DNA of 64,000 bases, taken from positions 620,001 through 684,000 of the forward strand of contig NZ_JNLE01000005.1 of NCBI RefSeq assembly GCF_000702945.1. The letters run 5' to 3'. Below, piece after piece: positions 35,958-44,859 of the stretch. The DNA comes from Clostridium sp. KNHs205 (lineage in GTDB: Bacteria; Bacillota; Clostridia; Lachnospirales; Lachnospiraceae). Under the pieces are notes generated by a model, which was not told the DNA's origin, did not search any database, and was given only the letters and a program-made list of their open reading frames with translations. A program made the position numbers and the translations under genes. Position 1 is the first letter of the stretch; each line of letters opens with the position of its first letter.

Positions 35958-36458
35958 TTAAAGTTGTTCGTTGTGAAGAATTTTTTGTAATATACCGCTT
36001 CTGCTTAAGGATAACAGGAGTACGACGGATATTATTGCACCGGCGAAGGAACTGATACTAAAGGGTATTACGAAAGCGTAAATAGCACCTTTACCGGATA
36101 AAAACATCGCTGCAACCGGATAGGCTAAAAGAGCTCCAAGAATTCCGGTACCCACAACCTCTCCCAAAAAGGCTGCTCCAAGCTTTTTTGTGTATTTATA
36201 GAGTATTCCGCAGAGTAAAGCCCCGCACATGCTCCCGGGGAAAGCCAGGATACTTCCCGTTCCCATGATGTTACGAACCACTGAGGTAACAAAAGCCATG
36301 GAAACTGCGTATACCGGCCCCAGCACTACTCCGGCAATCACATTAAGGAAATGCTGCACTGGAAAAACCTTGGAGGCACCAACAGGAATATAGAAGGTTG
36401 AGCATACTACTCCCAAAGCGGTTAAAACCCCTGCCAATGATAACTTTTTTACTGACAT
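35958..36458 (-). CDS. thiW: ThiW, thiazole-precursor ECF transporter S component, 166 aa
   Basis: Hydrophobic protein with five to six helices, matching the ThiW family (LSLAGVLTALGVVCSTFYIPVGASKVFPVQHFLNVIAGV, MGTGSILAFPGSMCGALLCGI). ThiW is the predicted substrate-binding S component that imports thiazole, working with a shared ECF energising module encoded elsewhere. First gene of the thi operon, behind the riboswitch; its use with thiM fits thiazole salvage. ATG 36458 follows AAAGGAT; the frame extends to 36542, but that part lies in the riboswitch/terminator leader. Confidence 0.92.
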   Translation of the reverse strand: MSVKKLSLAGVLTALGVVCSTFYIPVGASKVFPVQHFLNVIAGVVLGPVYAVSMAFVTSVVRNIMGTGSILAFPGSMCGALLCGILYKYTKKLGAAFLGEVVGTGILGALLAYPVAAMFLSGKGAIYAFVIPFSISSFAGAIISVVLLLSLSRSGILQKILHNEQL

Positions 36459-36496
36459 ATGTAATTTATCCTTTCTATTTTTTAAATAAATAAGGC

Positions 36497-36527
36497 CAAA
36501 AAAGGGATATACCCGCAGGTATATCCC
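36497..36527 (-). terminator. Attenuator terminator of the TPP riboswitch
   Basis: On the minus strand GGGATATACC-TGCG-GGTATATCCC is a perfect 10-bp stem followed by TTTTTT. It lies between the TPP aptamer and thiW, so TPP binding probably favours its folding and stops transcription. Confidence 0.88.
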
Positions 36528-36552
36528 ATAAATACGATTCATCCATGTTATA

Positions 36553-36628
36553 CTTCCCTACGTTGGCATTATCCAAATCAGGTACGGTCGAAACTATTGT
36601 TTCCTCTCAGCCTGCACACAAGCTCCCG
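36553..36628 (-). promoter_or_regulatory. TPP riboswitch (THI element)
   Basis: Read on the minus strand: GGGAGCTTGTGTG, the conserved GGCTGAGAGGA, a variable arm, then ACCTGATTTGGATAATGCC and AACGTAGGGAA. These are the fixed blocks of the thiamine pyrophosphate aptamer, in the right order. It controls thiWCMED through the terminator at 36497. Confidence 0.96.
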
Positions 36629-36647
36629 AAATTATTTATTTAGTTTA

Positions 36648-36676
36648 ATTATAGTATCCATAATCTGTAATGTCAA
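36648..36676 (-). promoter_or_regulatory. Promoter of the thi operon
   Basis: On the minus strand TTGACA (36676-36671), 17-bp spacer, TATAAT (36653-36648): a consensus promoter about 20 bases before the TPP aptamer. The left end of the IS element is only 42 bp further upstream. Confidence 0.88.
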
Positions 36677-36718
36677 TTGTATTACGGAAACCTTTCTCTT
36701 AAAATGTATTATTAAGTT

Positions 36719-38312
36719 ACTCAAACTTCGCACTTGAATAAGTGCCTATGCACCTTGAAAATTCAATAATAACTGGCATAAAAATAGCATGAAACCGCTG
36801 GTTTTGTTATAATTAAGTTACCACACAAAATCAAACAATCGGAGGTTCATGCTATGACAAAAAGTATAACACAAAACAACCAGAATGATAACCAGATTTC
36901 TGCATCAATCAGAAAGTTTTTTACAAGATTTCATCTTTCATCGGCTCTCAAGGCTGCTAACGCATATAAAACGAAAGGATTTCCTGTAACCGAGATTTAT
37001 CAGTATCTATTTCTTTTGATTTTTTCAAATAGAAGCATGTATATGAACATGTTGACAGGACGAAATACTCCGACCTTTGCCAAGGATACTGTCTATCGTT
37101 TTATGAAGATGATTCATATCAACTGGATTCGCTTCACATCGGTGCTTTGTTCCAGAATCATCAGGGATGCCATTCTTCCTTTGAATGATGAGAACAGGGT
37201 AAATGTCCTGATTATTGATGACTCGATGTTTGAGCGAAGCCGTTCAAAGAAGGTAGAACTTCTTGCTAAAGTATATGACCATGCGAAACATGCGTACCGT
37301 TACGGATTTCGTATGCTGACACTCGGGTGGTCAGATGGAAGCACATTTCTGCCAATTAACAGCATTCTTCTGACTTCCGAGAAACAGAAAAAACGTATCA
37401 ATGAAGCAGCAATACTGGATAAAAGAACAGCGGGATATAAACGTCGTAAACTTTCTATGACCAAGGGTACGAAAGCCATGTTGAAGCTGTTGGAATCTGC
37501 CAAAATAGCATCCATTCCAGCAAAATATGTCCTGTTTGATAGTTGGTTTACATCCCCTAGCACAATACATGCCGTGAAGGAAATCGGTTATGATGTTGTG
37601 GCGATGGTTAAGAGGACACCAAAAATGTTCTTCCGCTATAATGGTACAGATATATCCTTGCCGAAAATCTATAATCAGAATAAGAAGCGTCGTGGTAAAT
37701 CGCGATTCCTATTGTCTGTTATGGTAGATGTTATCAAAGACGGAGAAACCGTACCTGCTAAAGTAATTTATGTCCGGAATAAAAACAATCGTAAGGAATA
37801 TCTCTGCATAATCTCCACCGACATAACGATTGATGAGGATGAAATCATCCGCATTTACGGAAAACGATGGGATATCGAAGTATTCTTTAAAATTTGTAAA
37901 AGTTATCTTAGACTCAGCAAAGAATGTCATTCACTTTCTTATGACGCAATGACTGCCCATGTAGCGGTTGTTTTCACCAGATATATGATGTTATCCGTTG
38001 AGAATCGGGAAACAAAGGATGAACGTTCTCTAGGTGAGTTATTCTTATACTTTTCTGACGAATTGTCTGATATCACATGGATTCAGGCCTTTCAAGTGAT
38101 GCTTCAAATGTTCAGAGCACTGCTTGTAAATGATTGTGAGCTATCAGACGAAAAAATCTGTGAACTCACGGATGCATTCATGAGTGCGATTCCATCGGTA
38201 CTAAAGGAACGCTTACTAGCAGCGTAAAACGAGCTGAACATTGACAACTTAATTACTGCCAGGTATTGAATTTTCAAGGTGCATAGCTAAAATCCATGTG
38301 CGAAGTTTGAGT
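36719..38312 (+). mobile_element. Complete IS4-family insertion sequence, 1,594 bp
   Basis: Terminal inverted repeats start ACTCAAACTTCGCAC at both ends; a second shared block (TATGCACCTTGAAAATTC) lies about 30 bp in, so homology extends over roughly 55 bp with a variable middle. The element is flanked by AAGTT on both sides (36714-36718 and 38313-38317), a 5-bp target duplication. It holds one intact transposase gene. Intact ends, duplication and gene point to a recent insertion. Confidence 0.92.
36854..38227 (+). CDS. IS4-family DDE transposase, 457 aa
   Basis: Cuts and pastes the surrounding element. The catalytic residues are visible: first Asp in VLIIDDSMFERSRSKK, second Asp in VLFDSWFTSPS, and the IS4 YREK signature Y-x2-R-x3-E-x6-K in YGKRWDIEVFFKICK. 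The length is normal and the frame is unbroken, so it may be active. GGAGG lies 8 bases before the ATG. Confidence 0.93.
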   Translation: MTKSITQNNQNDNQISASIRKFFTRFHLSSALKAANAYKTKGFPVTEIYQYLFLLIFSNRSMYMNMLTGRNTPTFAKDTVYRFMKMIHINWIRFTSVLCSRIIRDAILPLNDENRVNVLIIDDSMFERSRSKKVELLAKVYDHAKHAYRYGFRMLTLGWSDGSTFLPINSILLTSEKQKKRINEAAILDKRTAGYKRRKLSMTKGTKAMLKLLESAKIASIPAKYVLFDSWFTSPSTIHAVKEIGYDVVAMVKRTPKMFFRYNGTDISLPKIYNQNKKRRGKSRFLLSVMVDVIKDGETVPAKVIYVRNKNNRKEYLCIISTDITIDEDEIIRIYGKRWDIEVFFKICKSYLRLSKECHSLSYDAMTAHVAVVFTRYMMLSVENRETKDERSLGELFLYFSDELSDITWIQAFQVMLQMFRALLVNDCELSDEKICELTDAFMSAIPSVLKERLLAA

Positions 38313-38419
38313 AAGTTAGTTTATATTCACATTCTATTATTGATTCTTGTCTCATCCCAATAATTTCTACCGATATCTTATCAATACTAGTTTCAAAGAT
38401 TGAATCAAATTTAATTCGT

Positions 38420-39385
38420 TTACTTCCGTACTGGTCTGATATACTTGAAAAAACGTTCCGGATCGTGATACATATAAATTATTCTGCCGGGGGAAGTATC
38501 AAAACAATAGCCGGTGCCTGCAAAGTCAAAGGTTGACATAGCCGTTTCTATCTTTTCCTCCACACTGCGATTTTCCTGTTCGTAATCGAAGGGACCATGT
38601 TCAAAGACAATATACTCGGCTTCAGGAACATCAATCATAAGCATTTGCGGCGGTACTTCACCTTGATAATCAGCGGGAAGACGAACACCATAACACTCTG
38701 TACGCGGTATACCCCAATCGCAGAGCCTGCCCTCCGGGTCATTGATGTACGCCATAATCTGGCCGCTGCCGCTGTTAACTTCGCTCCCGCCATCGTCATC
38801 TAATTTACCCTTGATACTATCCAGCAAGCCGCAGATTGTTTCGCAATCCTGTCCCGGAATCAGACTTTGCTTTTGCCAAAAATCCCAATATCCATTGCTT
38901 TCATAGTTCTTAATATGAAGATACTTATGTGCTGGAATGGTTACAAAATAAATTTTAACATCATCTTTAGATTTTATCATACCAATCTCTCCAAATCCAT
39001 AAAAGTAGCGGTCGAAAGGGGTAATTTTTGTACGAAGAAGGACAGGCTCAGGTTTTTTGCGGTATTCACTTGGTGTTATACCGTAGGTTCCCTTAAAAGC
39101 TCTTGTAAAAGCCTCGTGGGATGAAAAGCCATAATCAAAAGCAAGATCCAAAAGGCTTTTATCACTGTCTCTCACTTCTTTGAGCGCAAAGGCCAGTTTT
39201 CTAAGCCGAAGATATTCCCGAAACTGCATACCCGATATTTCCTTGAATTTTCTGGTAGTGTGAAATTCAGAATAACCCAGCTTGCGGGATAGAAACCGCA
39301 ATGTCAGTGCCTCATTGTGACGCTGTCTAATACACTCGTCTATTTCATCAACAATTATTTGAATCTGCCTGTGCCATTCGTACAT
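38420..39385 (-). CDS. AraC-type regulator with GyrI-like effector domain, 321 aa
   Basis: N-terminal double helix-turn-helix (LTLRFLSRKLGYSEFHTTRKFKE, FDYGFSSHEAFTRAFKGTYGITPSEYRK) followed by a GyrI/SOUL-like ligand domain (VTIPAHKYLHIKNYES, YGVRLPADYQGEVPPQMLMI, YIVFEHGPFDYE). This order (HTH first) is that of Rob/SoxS-like multidrug regulators. ATG 39385 follows AAAGG; a GTG at 39397 is the alternative. No obvious target gene is adjacent. Confidence 0.88.
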   Translation of the reverse strand: MYEWHRQIQIIVDEIDECIRQRHNEALTLRFLSRKLGYSEFHTTRKFKEISGMQFREYLRLRKLAFALKEVRDSDKSLLDLAFDYGFSSHEAFTRAFKGTYGITPSEYRKKPEPVLLRTKITPFDRYFYGFGEIGMIKSKDDVKIYFVTIPAHKYLHIKNYESNGYWDFWQKQSLIPGQDCETICGLLDSIKGKLDDDGGSEVNSGSGQIMAYINDPEGRLCDWGIPRTECYGVRLPADYQGEVPPQMLMIDVPEAEYIVFEHGPFDYEQENRSVEEKIETAMSTFDFAGTGYCFDTSPGRIIYMYHDPERFFKYIRPVRK

Positions 39386-39754
39386 TTGGCCTTTCACCTC
39401 GTTTCAACTGCTCTGCTTTTATTATAATGATACGGAGCGATGACTGCTTGATTTTACTTGCTAATCTCTTACTAACAGTCAATTTCTTGATGCGTTGTTG
39501 TCTGACGATAAAAACCAGTCAATTAAAGTCAGACTTAAAGCGATTGTTTTCCAATTAAGCTTATGGTTTCTTTATTAGTGGTGCTTCCTTAAGCATGACT
39601 CATTCCTCTTAAACACTATCCATTCATTAATATAAGTTTTATATGATATAAATTAAATGTAGTTCTTTTTTCTTGATAATGACAGATTATATATATAATG
39701 GGAATTTCGATATCGCTATCAACTGTTAAATAAGATAACAATAAGAGTGTGAAC
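39386..39754. other. AT-rich spacer, no gene seen
   Basis: 369 bases between the AraC-GyrI gene and the histidine phosphatase gene. A plausible -10 (ATTATAAT) for the AraC gene lies near 39418-39430. Short repeated TCAATT/AGTCAG words near 39476-39532 form no clear structure. Otherwise I see nothing. Confidence 0.4.
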
Positions 39755-40315
39755 TTAGCAAAAGGAATAGATACATTGTTCCTGTCCTATTTCATATTTG
39801 CATTCTACAATTTCGGCTGGTTTCATTTCTTCAATATAAGCCAAGGTTCTTAAGGACATCCCATGCCCGACAAGAATTACTTTATCATATTCTGCATATT
39901 TATCAGCAACTCTTCTCATCCTTATTCTCATATCGTTAACCGTTTCCCATAACTTTCTAGTTCCTAATGGATAAACACCTTTACATTTAACGAATTCTTC
40001 TGTTAGGCGAAAAGCTTCTTCAGATGTAGTATATTTATTTGATAAATCGGGAAGCCATTCATGTAAATCAAGTTCTACCTTGACCACAATACTAGTGTTT
40101 CTCGAAATAATCTGAGCTGTTTGTAAAGCCCTAGTATATGGGGACGAAATAATTAGTTCAGCAGTTTTTAGTCTCTCATCCTTAGCCGTTTCCTCTGCTT
40201 GTGCTATGCCTTTCTCAGACAATGGGGCTAAGTCTCTTCCAAAGCCAAAAAAATGATGTTCCATTAATTCACCATAGTCAGCCTCGCCATGTCTTATTAA
40301 GTAAAAAGTTGCCAC
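39755..40315 (-). CDS. Histidine phosphatase family protein, 186 aa
   Basis: Phosphoglycerate-mutase-like phosphatase: catalytic RHGEADYG at residues 8-15, second-shell SSPYTRALQTAQII, acidic Glu in LHEW, and second His in ILVGHGMSLRTLAY. Substrate not determinable; candidates are sugar phosphates or nucleotides. Starts with GTG after GGAGG at 7 bases. It lies in a stretch of higher AT content along with the two genes upstream, and may be the last gene of that group. Confidence 0.88.
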   Translation of the reverse strand: MATFYLIRHGEADYGELMEHHFFGFGRDLAPLSEKGIAQAEETAKDERLKTAELIISSPYTRALQTAQIISRNTSIVVKVELDLHEWLPDLSNKYTTSEEAFRLTEEFVKCKGVYPLGTRKLWETVNDMRIRMRRVADKYAEYDKVILVGHGMSLRTLAYIEEMKPAEIVECKYEIGQEQCIYSFC

Positions 40316-40473
40316 TATAACACCTCCGAAAATACGTATATATCATTAGTTCATATCGCCACCTACAGCAAATCTCTATTTCTTAATACTATCATCTCTA
40401 ATAAATATAATGGGAAGTTCATATCCTCCCCTATAAAATTTGGAATTTTTCTTTGTAGAGCACTTATTTTATG

Positions 40474-40872
40474 CTAGCAAATTTCTTTATTATCATTCAA
40501 AAATTGTGTAAGTGCTTTGATTTTATCTTCCACATTTTTCATGCGATCACTTATCAAATTTTGACATAATGGATTTCTTTCCTTAATTAGTTCTAGTTCT
40601 CTTCTTTTTCGGGATATGTTATCACTATTTTTTTCAATTAAACTGAATTTCAATGTTATGCTTGGATTATCAATCGTTTTGTATGTAAAACCAAAATATT
40701 CCGGTTTCTTTTTTAACTCATATAGATGTGATGCACATCGTACTAAAACAAAAACTGACTCACCGATATAAAGAACCTTATATTTGTTGTTTTGCTCAAT
40801 ACTAACGGCATAAATGCCTGCACCTATTGCTTGGATTAAATCATCCTGAAAAAATTCAACTTTGATATTCAT
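40474..40872 (-). CDS. GIY-YIG domain protein, 132 aa
   Basis: A single GIY-YIG nuclease-like domain with all marker residues in order: GIY (Y21), YIG (Y35-G37), R45, H49 (RxxxH), then E92/E94 in RELELIKERNP and N105. That is the complete catalytic set of the superfamily, so it is potentially active, though it has no separate DNA-binding domain. The C-terminal 25 residues are helical. ATG 40872 follows GGTGAT. It is the second gene of an AT-rich group, 84 bp after a large membrane protein gene. Not close to UvrC, homing endonuclease or YhbQ types by eye. Confidence 0.75.
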   Translation of the reverse strand: MNIKVEFFQDDLIQAIGAGIYAVSIEQNNKYKVLYIGESVFVLVRCASHLYELKKKPEYFGFTYKTIDNPSITLKFSLIEKNSDNISRKRRELELIKERNPLCQNLISDRMKNVEDKIKALTQFLNDNKEIC

Positions 40873-40956
40873 ATTTATCACCACTTTCTTTGACAAAATC
40901 AAATAGTCTATTACTTATATTTTTCATTCCTTAATAAACATAATGAAAAGTTAAAT

Positions 40957-42501
40957 TTACATATAAAACTTAAATTCTTCAAAACACAATTTTATCTGTT
41001 CGGTGTATTTTTCTATCCCCTTTTGAACATCATGTATGAAAAAATTTATTTTTTCATTTTGTGATACCGTCAATTTTTTGTCCACAAAATATGAATTGAA
41101 GCTATCGGGATTATATTGATTTATTTCATCTTCATCTATTCCGACATTGTAAGCTAATGTGGTTGTAGATAGCTGTAACTGTTTTATTGTATCCAGTTCC
41201 CATGTTGTTAATAAATTTTCGAATATTGCAATAGACTTATCACATTCTAACTTTAATTCGTATGCCGTAGTTATGTACTGCATAAAAAGTTCTTTTGGTT
41301 CGTCAATGGGTGGGAATTCTTGTAACATATTGTATTGCCTTTTAATTAGGTAAAACAAATTATGAAGAGAATATTTTTTTACTTGCGATATCTCTTCTTT
41401 TTTCTTTTTTCGCAATCCGATAGAATAGATAAAGAAACAGAAAAAAACAATAATTCCGGCAGAGCATATGTATGTAATGATTTCTTTAATGCGGTGTATA
41501 TCCAAAGTAAAATTAAAGGATAAAAGTTCTTTCAGGGGTACATAGGAGTTACTTAGTATTAGACCGATTATACAAGCAAGCATACCGATTATGCACCATA
41601 TAATATAAAATCGTGTTCTTTTCATATAATTCTCTCCAACGTGCATTGATAGCCGTTTTTCTAGTTTACCTAAATTGGCCTTCATATCTGTTTCAGTCAA
41701 ACTAATCACTAAGGTTTGTGCCAAATGATTACGCACGGCCGTAATTTTGGATAAGTAAACTCCCGCGAATCGAAATATCTTGCACTTAATCTTTGACTTT
41801 TGTGATTTGCTACCCTTTACCCGTATAAAGACTTGTTCATATGTATTGTATAGTGCTAATCCATATACAATGGGAAGATTAAGAAGAAGCAATAGAATAG
41901 GCAGTAAGAGCTCCTTTAATGCAGCCACATTTATAATTTCATTCGGTGTTTTGATAATATGCGCAACAGTATTTATGATTACCACTACACAAAAGATTAC
42001 AATAATCCAGTCGAAGAAACGTTTAACTTGTTGGTGATTTTTTTCTTTTGCTGATATCGCATATAAAATTCCAATAAATACAGTAATTGGTACAGCAATG
42101 ATCTCCGTGACTAATCCAAATGTCCAAAAGTTCAGTATAAACTCGATGATAACAATTAACGCTATGTTTTCTTTTATTAGTTGTGCAAAGAAACGGTTAT
42201 CTTTTGCCTTTTCTATTGTTTTAATAAATAACGGTAACTCTAAAAACAAGACCCAAAAAATTGTATCTTTTAGTAAAGAAGTATCCCAAAAACCCATTGC
42301 ATATAACCCATATGTCACTAATCCGAAATAGCTTAAAAAGACAATATAAAATACAACAAATTTGCGACAGAATAATATTGGAAATACTGATGTTAAAAAT
42401 TGGCGAACAGGTTTTGTAAAAACCGAGATAGCAACAGCAAGCATAACCCATATTCCAACTGCAATTTCACGATTATTAAAGACTTCTTGCAATTCACTCA
42501 C
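40957..42501 (-). CDS. Unknown polytopic membrane protein, 514 aa
   Basis: Not recognised. Hydrophobic segments suggest six helices in residues 12-220, a cytoplasmic basic loop (about 225-295), two more helices (about 300-322 and 345-368), then a 145-residue soluble helical tail (LFYLIKRQYNMLQEFPPID, ELKLECDKSIAIFENLLTTW). No transporter signature is evident. Starts with GTG behind GGAGGG. The AT-rich composition differs from neighbours, hinting at transfer. Together with the GIY-YIG gene it forms an uncharacterised pair. Confidence 0.7.
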   Translation of the reverse strand: MSELQEVFNNREIAVGIWVMLAVAISVFTKPVRQFLTSVFPILFCRKFVVFYIVFLSYFGLVTYGLYAMGFWDTSLLKDTIFWVLFLELPLFIKTIEKAKDNRFFAQLIKENIALIVIIEFILNFWTFGLVTEIIAVPITVFIGILYAISAKEKNHQQVKRFFDWIIVIFCVVVIINTVAHIIKTPNEIINVAALKELLLPILLLLLNLPIVYGLALYNTYEQVFIRVKGSKSQKSKIKCKIFRFAGVYLSKITAVRNHLAQTLVISLTETDMKANLGKLEKRLSMHVGENYMKRTRFYIIWCIIGMLACIIGLILSNSYVPLKELLSFNFTLDIHRIKEIITYICSAGIIVFFCFFIYSIGLRKKKKEEISQVKKYSLHNLFYLIKRQYNMLQEFPPIDEPKELFMQYITTAYELKLECDKSIAIFENLLTTWELDTIKQLQLSTTTLAYNVGIDEDEINQYNPDSFNSYFVDKKLTVSQNEKINFFIHDVQKGIEKYTEQIKLCFEEFKFYM

Positions 42502-42757
42502 TAATTCCCTCCTCCACTAATATTAATGATATTAGTCTAAATTGAACATAATTTTAACCTCTCCAACTTCCCATTATTGCTAATACATGTAGTCTAAATA
42601 TACCACTATATGGATAATACTTCAAATTATATAATTTATAATATTACTTTTTTTACAATCTTAAATTAAGTAACGACAAAATTATATAAGGTTATCTTAT
42701 GAATACAATTACAGAATACAATCTCAAATCCTAAACCCCATCCCGTACTATAAAAAA

Positions 42758-42799
42758 ACTGCCCACCAGTCTATCCGTAGTGGACAAACCGTGGGCAGT
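42758..42799 (-). terminator. Terminator of the GGGtGRT operon
   Basis: ACTGCCCAC (42758-42766) and GTGGGCAGT (42791-42799) form a perfect outer stem with a smaller CCACTACGG hairpin inside; the minus strand ends in TTTTTTT. The rest of 42502-42757 is AT-rich and I see nothing else in it. Confidence 0.85.
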
Positions 42800-42854
42800 G
42801 AACAAGTTTTTAACAAAACTTGATTATATTAAATTTAAATAAATAGCAAAATCC

Positions 42855-43865
42855 TTAGAATTTACCTGCATCAGCAGCCTGCTGAATGGCTACTGCAACC
42901 GCTACTGTGGCTCCAACCATAGGATTGTTACCCATTCCGATAAGACCCATCATCTCAACGTGAGCGGGAACGGAAGAAGAACCTGCGAACTGAGCGTCAG
43001 AGTGCATTCTACCCATAGTATCTGTCATACCATAGGAAGCAGGACCTGCTGCCATGTTATCAGGATGAAGTGTTCTACCTGTACCGCCACCAGAAGCTAC
43101 GGAGAAGTATTTCTTACCCTGCTCAAGACATTCTTTTTTGTAAGTACCTGCTACTGGATGCTGGAATCTTGTAGGATTAGTGGAGTTACCAGTAATGGAA
43201 ACGTCTACACCTTCCTTGTGCATGATTGCAACACCTTCAGTTACGTCGTTTGCACCATAGCAGTTAACTTTTGCTCTGTCTCCATTGGAGTAGGATTTAC
43301 GGTATACTTCCTTCACCTCTCCTGTATAGTAATCCATCTGTGTCTCTACGAAAGTAAAGCCGTTGATTCTGGAGATAATCTGAGCTGCATCTTTACCAAG
43401 ACCGTTTAAGATAACTCTTAAAGGCTGTTTTCTTACCTTGTTCGCGGAGAGTGCGATACCGATAGCACCTTCAGCTGCTGCGAAAGACTCATGACCAGCA
43501 AGGAATGCGAAACATTCTGTGCCTTCTTCTAATAACATCTTTCCTAAGTTACCGTGTCCTAAACCAACTTTTCTCTGGTCAGCAACAGAACCGGGGATAC
43601 AGAAGGCCTGAAGTCCTTCACCGATTGCAGCGGCAGCATCTGCTGCTTTTCTGCAGTCTTTTTTGATAGCGATTGCAGCACCTACAATATAAGACCAACA
43701 GGCATTTTCGAAACAGATATTCTGAATACCCTTTACCTGGTTGTATACATCAAGACCGGCTGCTTTTGTAATCTGCTCTGCTTCTTCGATGGAAGCTATT
43801 CCATAGCTGTTTAATACAGCATTGATTTTATCTATTCTTCTTTCATATGATTCAAATAAAGCCAT
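42855..43865 (-). CDS. GGGtGRT family protein, 336 aa
   Basis: Conserved anaerobe protein named after its GGGTGRTLHPDN motif (here near residue 262). Other conserved blocks: CFENACWSYIVGAAIAIKK, GHESFAAAEGAIGIALSANK, FVETQMDYYTGE, DVSITGNSTNPTRFQHPVAG and a Met/Gly-rich C-terminus. Function not established. It always seems to travel with an IscU-like scaffold, here the gene 19 bp upstream, so a role in an Fe-S or metal-cofactor process is inferred. Strong AAGGAGGA ribosome site. Confidence 0.9.
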   Translation of the reverse strand: MALFESYERRIDKINAVLNSYGIASIEEAEQITKAAGLDVYNQVKGIQNICFENACWSYIVGAAIAIKKDCRKAADAAAAIGEGLQAFCIPGSVADQRKVGLGHGNLGKMLLEEGTECFAFLAGHESFAAAEGAIGIALSANKVRKQPLRVILNGLGKDAAQIISRINGFTFVETQMDYYTGEVKEVYRKSYSNGDRAKVNCYGANDVTEGVAIMHKEGVDVSITGNSTNPTRFQHPVAGTYKKECLEQGKKYFSVASGGGTGRTLHPDNMAAGPASYGMTDTMGRMHSDAQFAGSSSVPAHVEMMGLIGMGNNPMVGATVAVAVAIQQAADAGKF

Positions 43866-43884
43866 TTTATGTATCCTCCTTCGG

Positions 43885-44577
43885 TTATTCTTTTCTGGGG
43901 TCGATGATCTTCACAGCATCCGCAACACGTCCATACTGTCCTTTGGACTTCTCATAAGCGGTTGTAGGGTCTTCACCTTTTTTGATGAAATCTGTCATTT
44001 TGCCCAGATTCACGTACTGATAACCGATTATCTGATCTTCATCATCCAGAGCGATTCCGGTTACATAGCCTTCTGCCATTTCAAGGTAACGGGGACCTTT
44101 CTTTAAAGTACCATACATAGTACCAACCTGGCTTCTTAAACCTTTTCCTAAGTCTTCAAGTCCGGCTCCGATTGGAAGTCCTCCTTCAGAGAAAGCGCTC
44201 TGAGTTCTACCATAAGCGATCTGTAAGAAAAGCTCTCTCATAGCTGTATTGATAGCATCACAAACAAGGTCTGTGTTAAGTGCTTCTAAAACAGTTCTTC
44301 CGGGAAGTATTTCAGCTGCCATAGCTGCTGAATGTGTCATTCCTGAACATCCGATGGTCTCTACCAGAGCTTCCTGGATAATACCGTCTTTTACGTTCAG
44401 GGTCAATTTACAGGCTCCCTGCTGAGGTGCACACCAGCCAACACCGTGTGTTAAACCGGAAATATCCTTCACTTCTCTGGCCTGTACCCATTTTGCTTCT
44501 TCAGGGATTGGTGCTGCACCGTGGTTAACGCCTTGCGCAACCGGACACATCATTTCTACTTCATGTGAATAAATCAT
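43885..44577 (-). CDS. Fe-S cluster assembly scaffold-like protein (GGGtGRT partner), 230 aa
   Basis: IscU/NifU-like scaffold with three candidate Cys ligands in the standard order: GVGWCAPQQGACKLTL and ETIGCSGMTHSAAMAAEILPGR (about residues 52-98). The extra ~90 C-terminal residues (GPRYLEMAEGYVTGIALDDED) distinguish this group from housekeeping scaffolds. ATG 44577 has AAAGGAG seven to eight bases before it; upstream starts (44604) fall in the leader. First gene of a two-gene operon ending at the terminator at 42758. Confidence 0.88.
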   Translation of the reverse strand: MIYSHEVEMMCPVAQGVNHGAAPIPEEAKWVQAREVKDISGLTHGVGWCAPQQGACKLTLNVKDGIIQEALVETIGCSGMTHSAAMAAEILPGRTVLEALNTDLVCDAINTAMRELFLQIAYGRTQSAFSEGGLPIGAGLEDLGKGLRSQVGTMYGTLKKGPRYLEMAEGYVTGIALDDEDQIIGYQYVNLGKMTDFIKKGEDPTTAYEKSKGQYGRVADAVKIIDPRKE

Positions 44578-44604
44578 GTCTAGACTCCTTTCAATGTACA
44601 TCAA

Positions 44605-44740
44605 TTTTGCAGTATCTACTATCTAGTCGCGGATATGGGGCTATTAATGCCTCATAAATGCGGTAATACCGCCTTGCAGGCAGGCTTGTATCCCCTGCCT
44701 TCTATGCTTTTGTAAGCAGACAGTATGTTATTATTTTAAC
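44605..44740 (-). promoter_or_regulatory. Candidate structured leader of the scaffold/GGGtGRT operon
   Basis: In the leader, read on the minus strand, at least two strong hairpins follow each other: GGCAGG...CCTGCC (44699-44679) and the palindrome GCGGTATTACCGC (44672-44660), then a weaker TATGAGGC/GCCCCATA pairing. The GC content is well above the flanking DNA. I cannot match it to a riboswitch class I know; a protein-bound or ligand-bound leader is possible. Confidence 0.45.
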
Positions 44741-44859
44741 ACCGCACTTATTCTCTCATAAAAAGTCAAATTAGTCCATAGTTTTTGAGAAAAAATTATT
44801 AACAACCTACTTATCTCTTACAGGGATTTTATGCCATTTAAGGAATCTTTCAGAATTGT

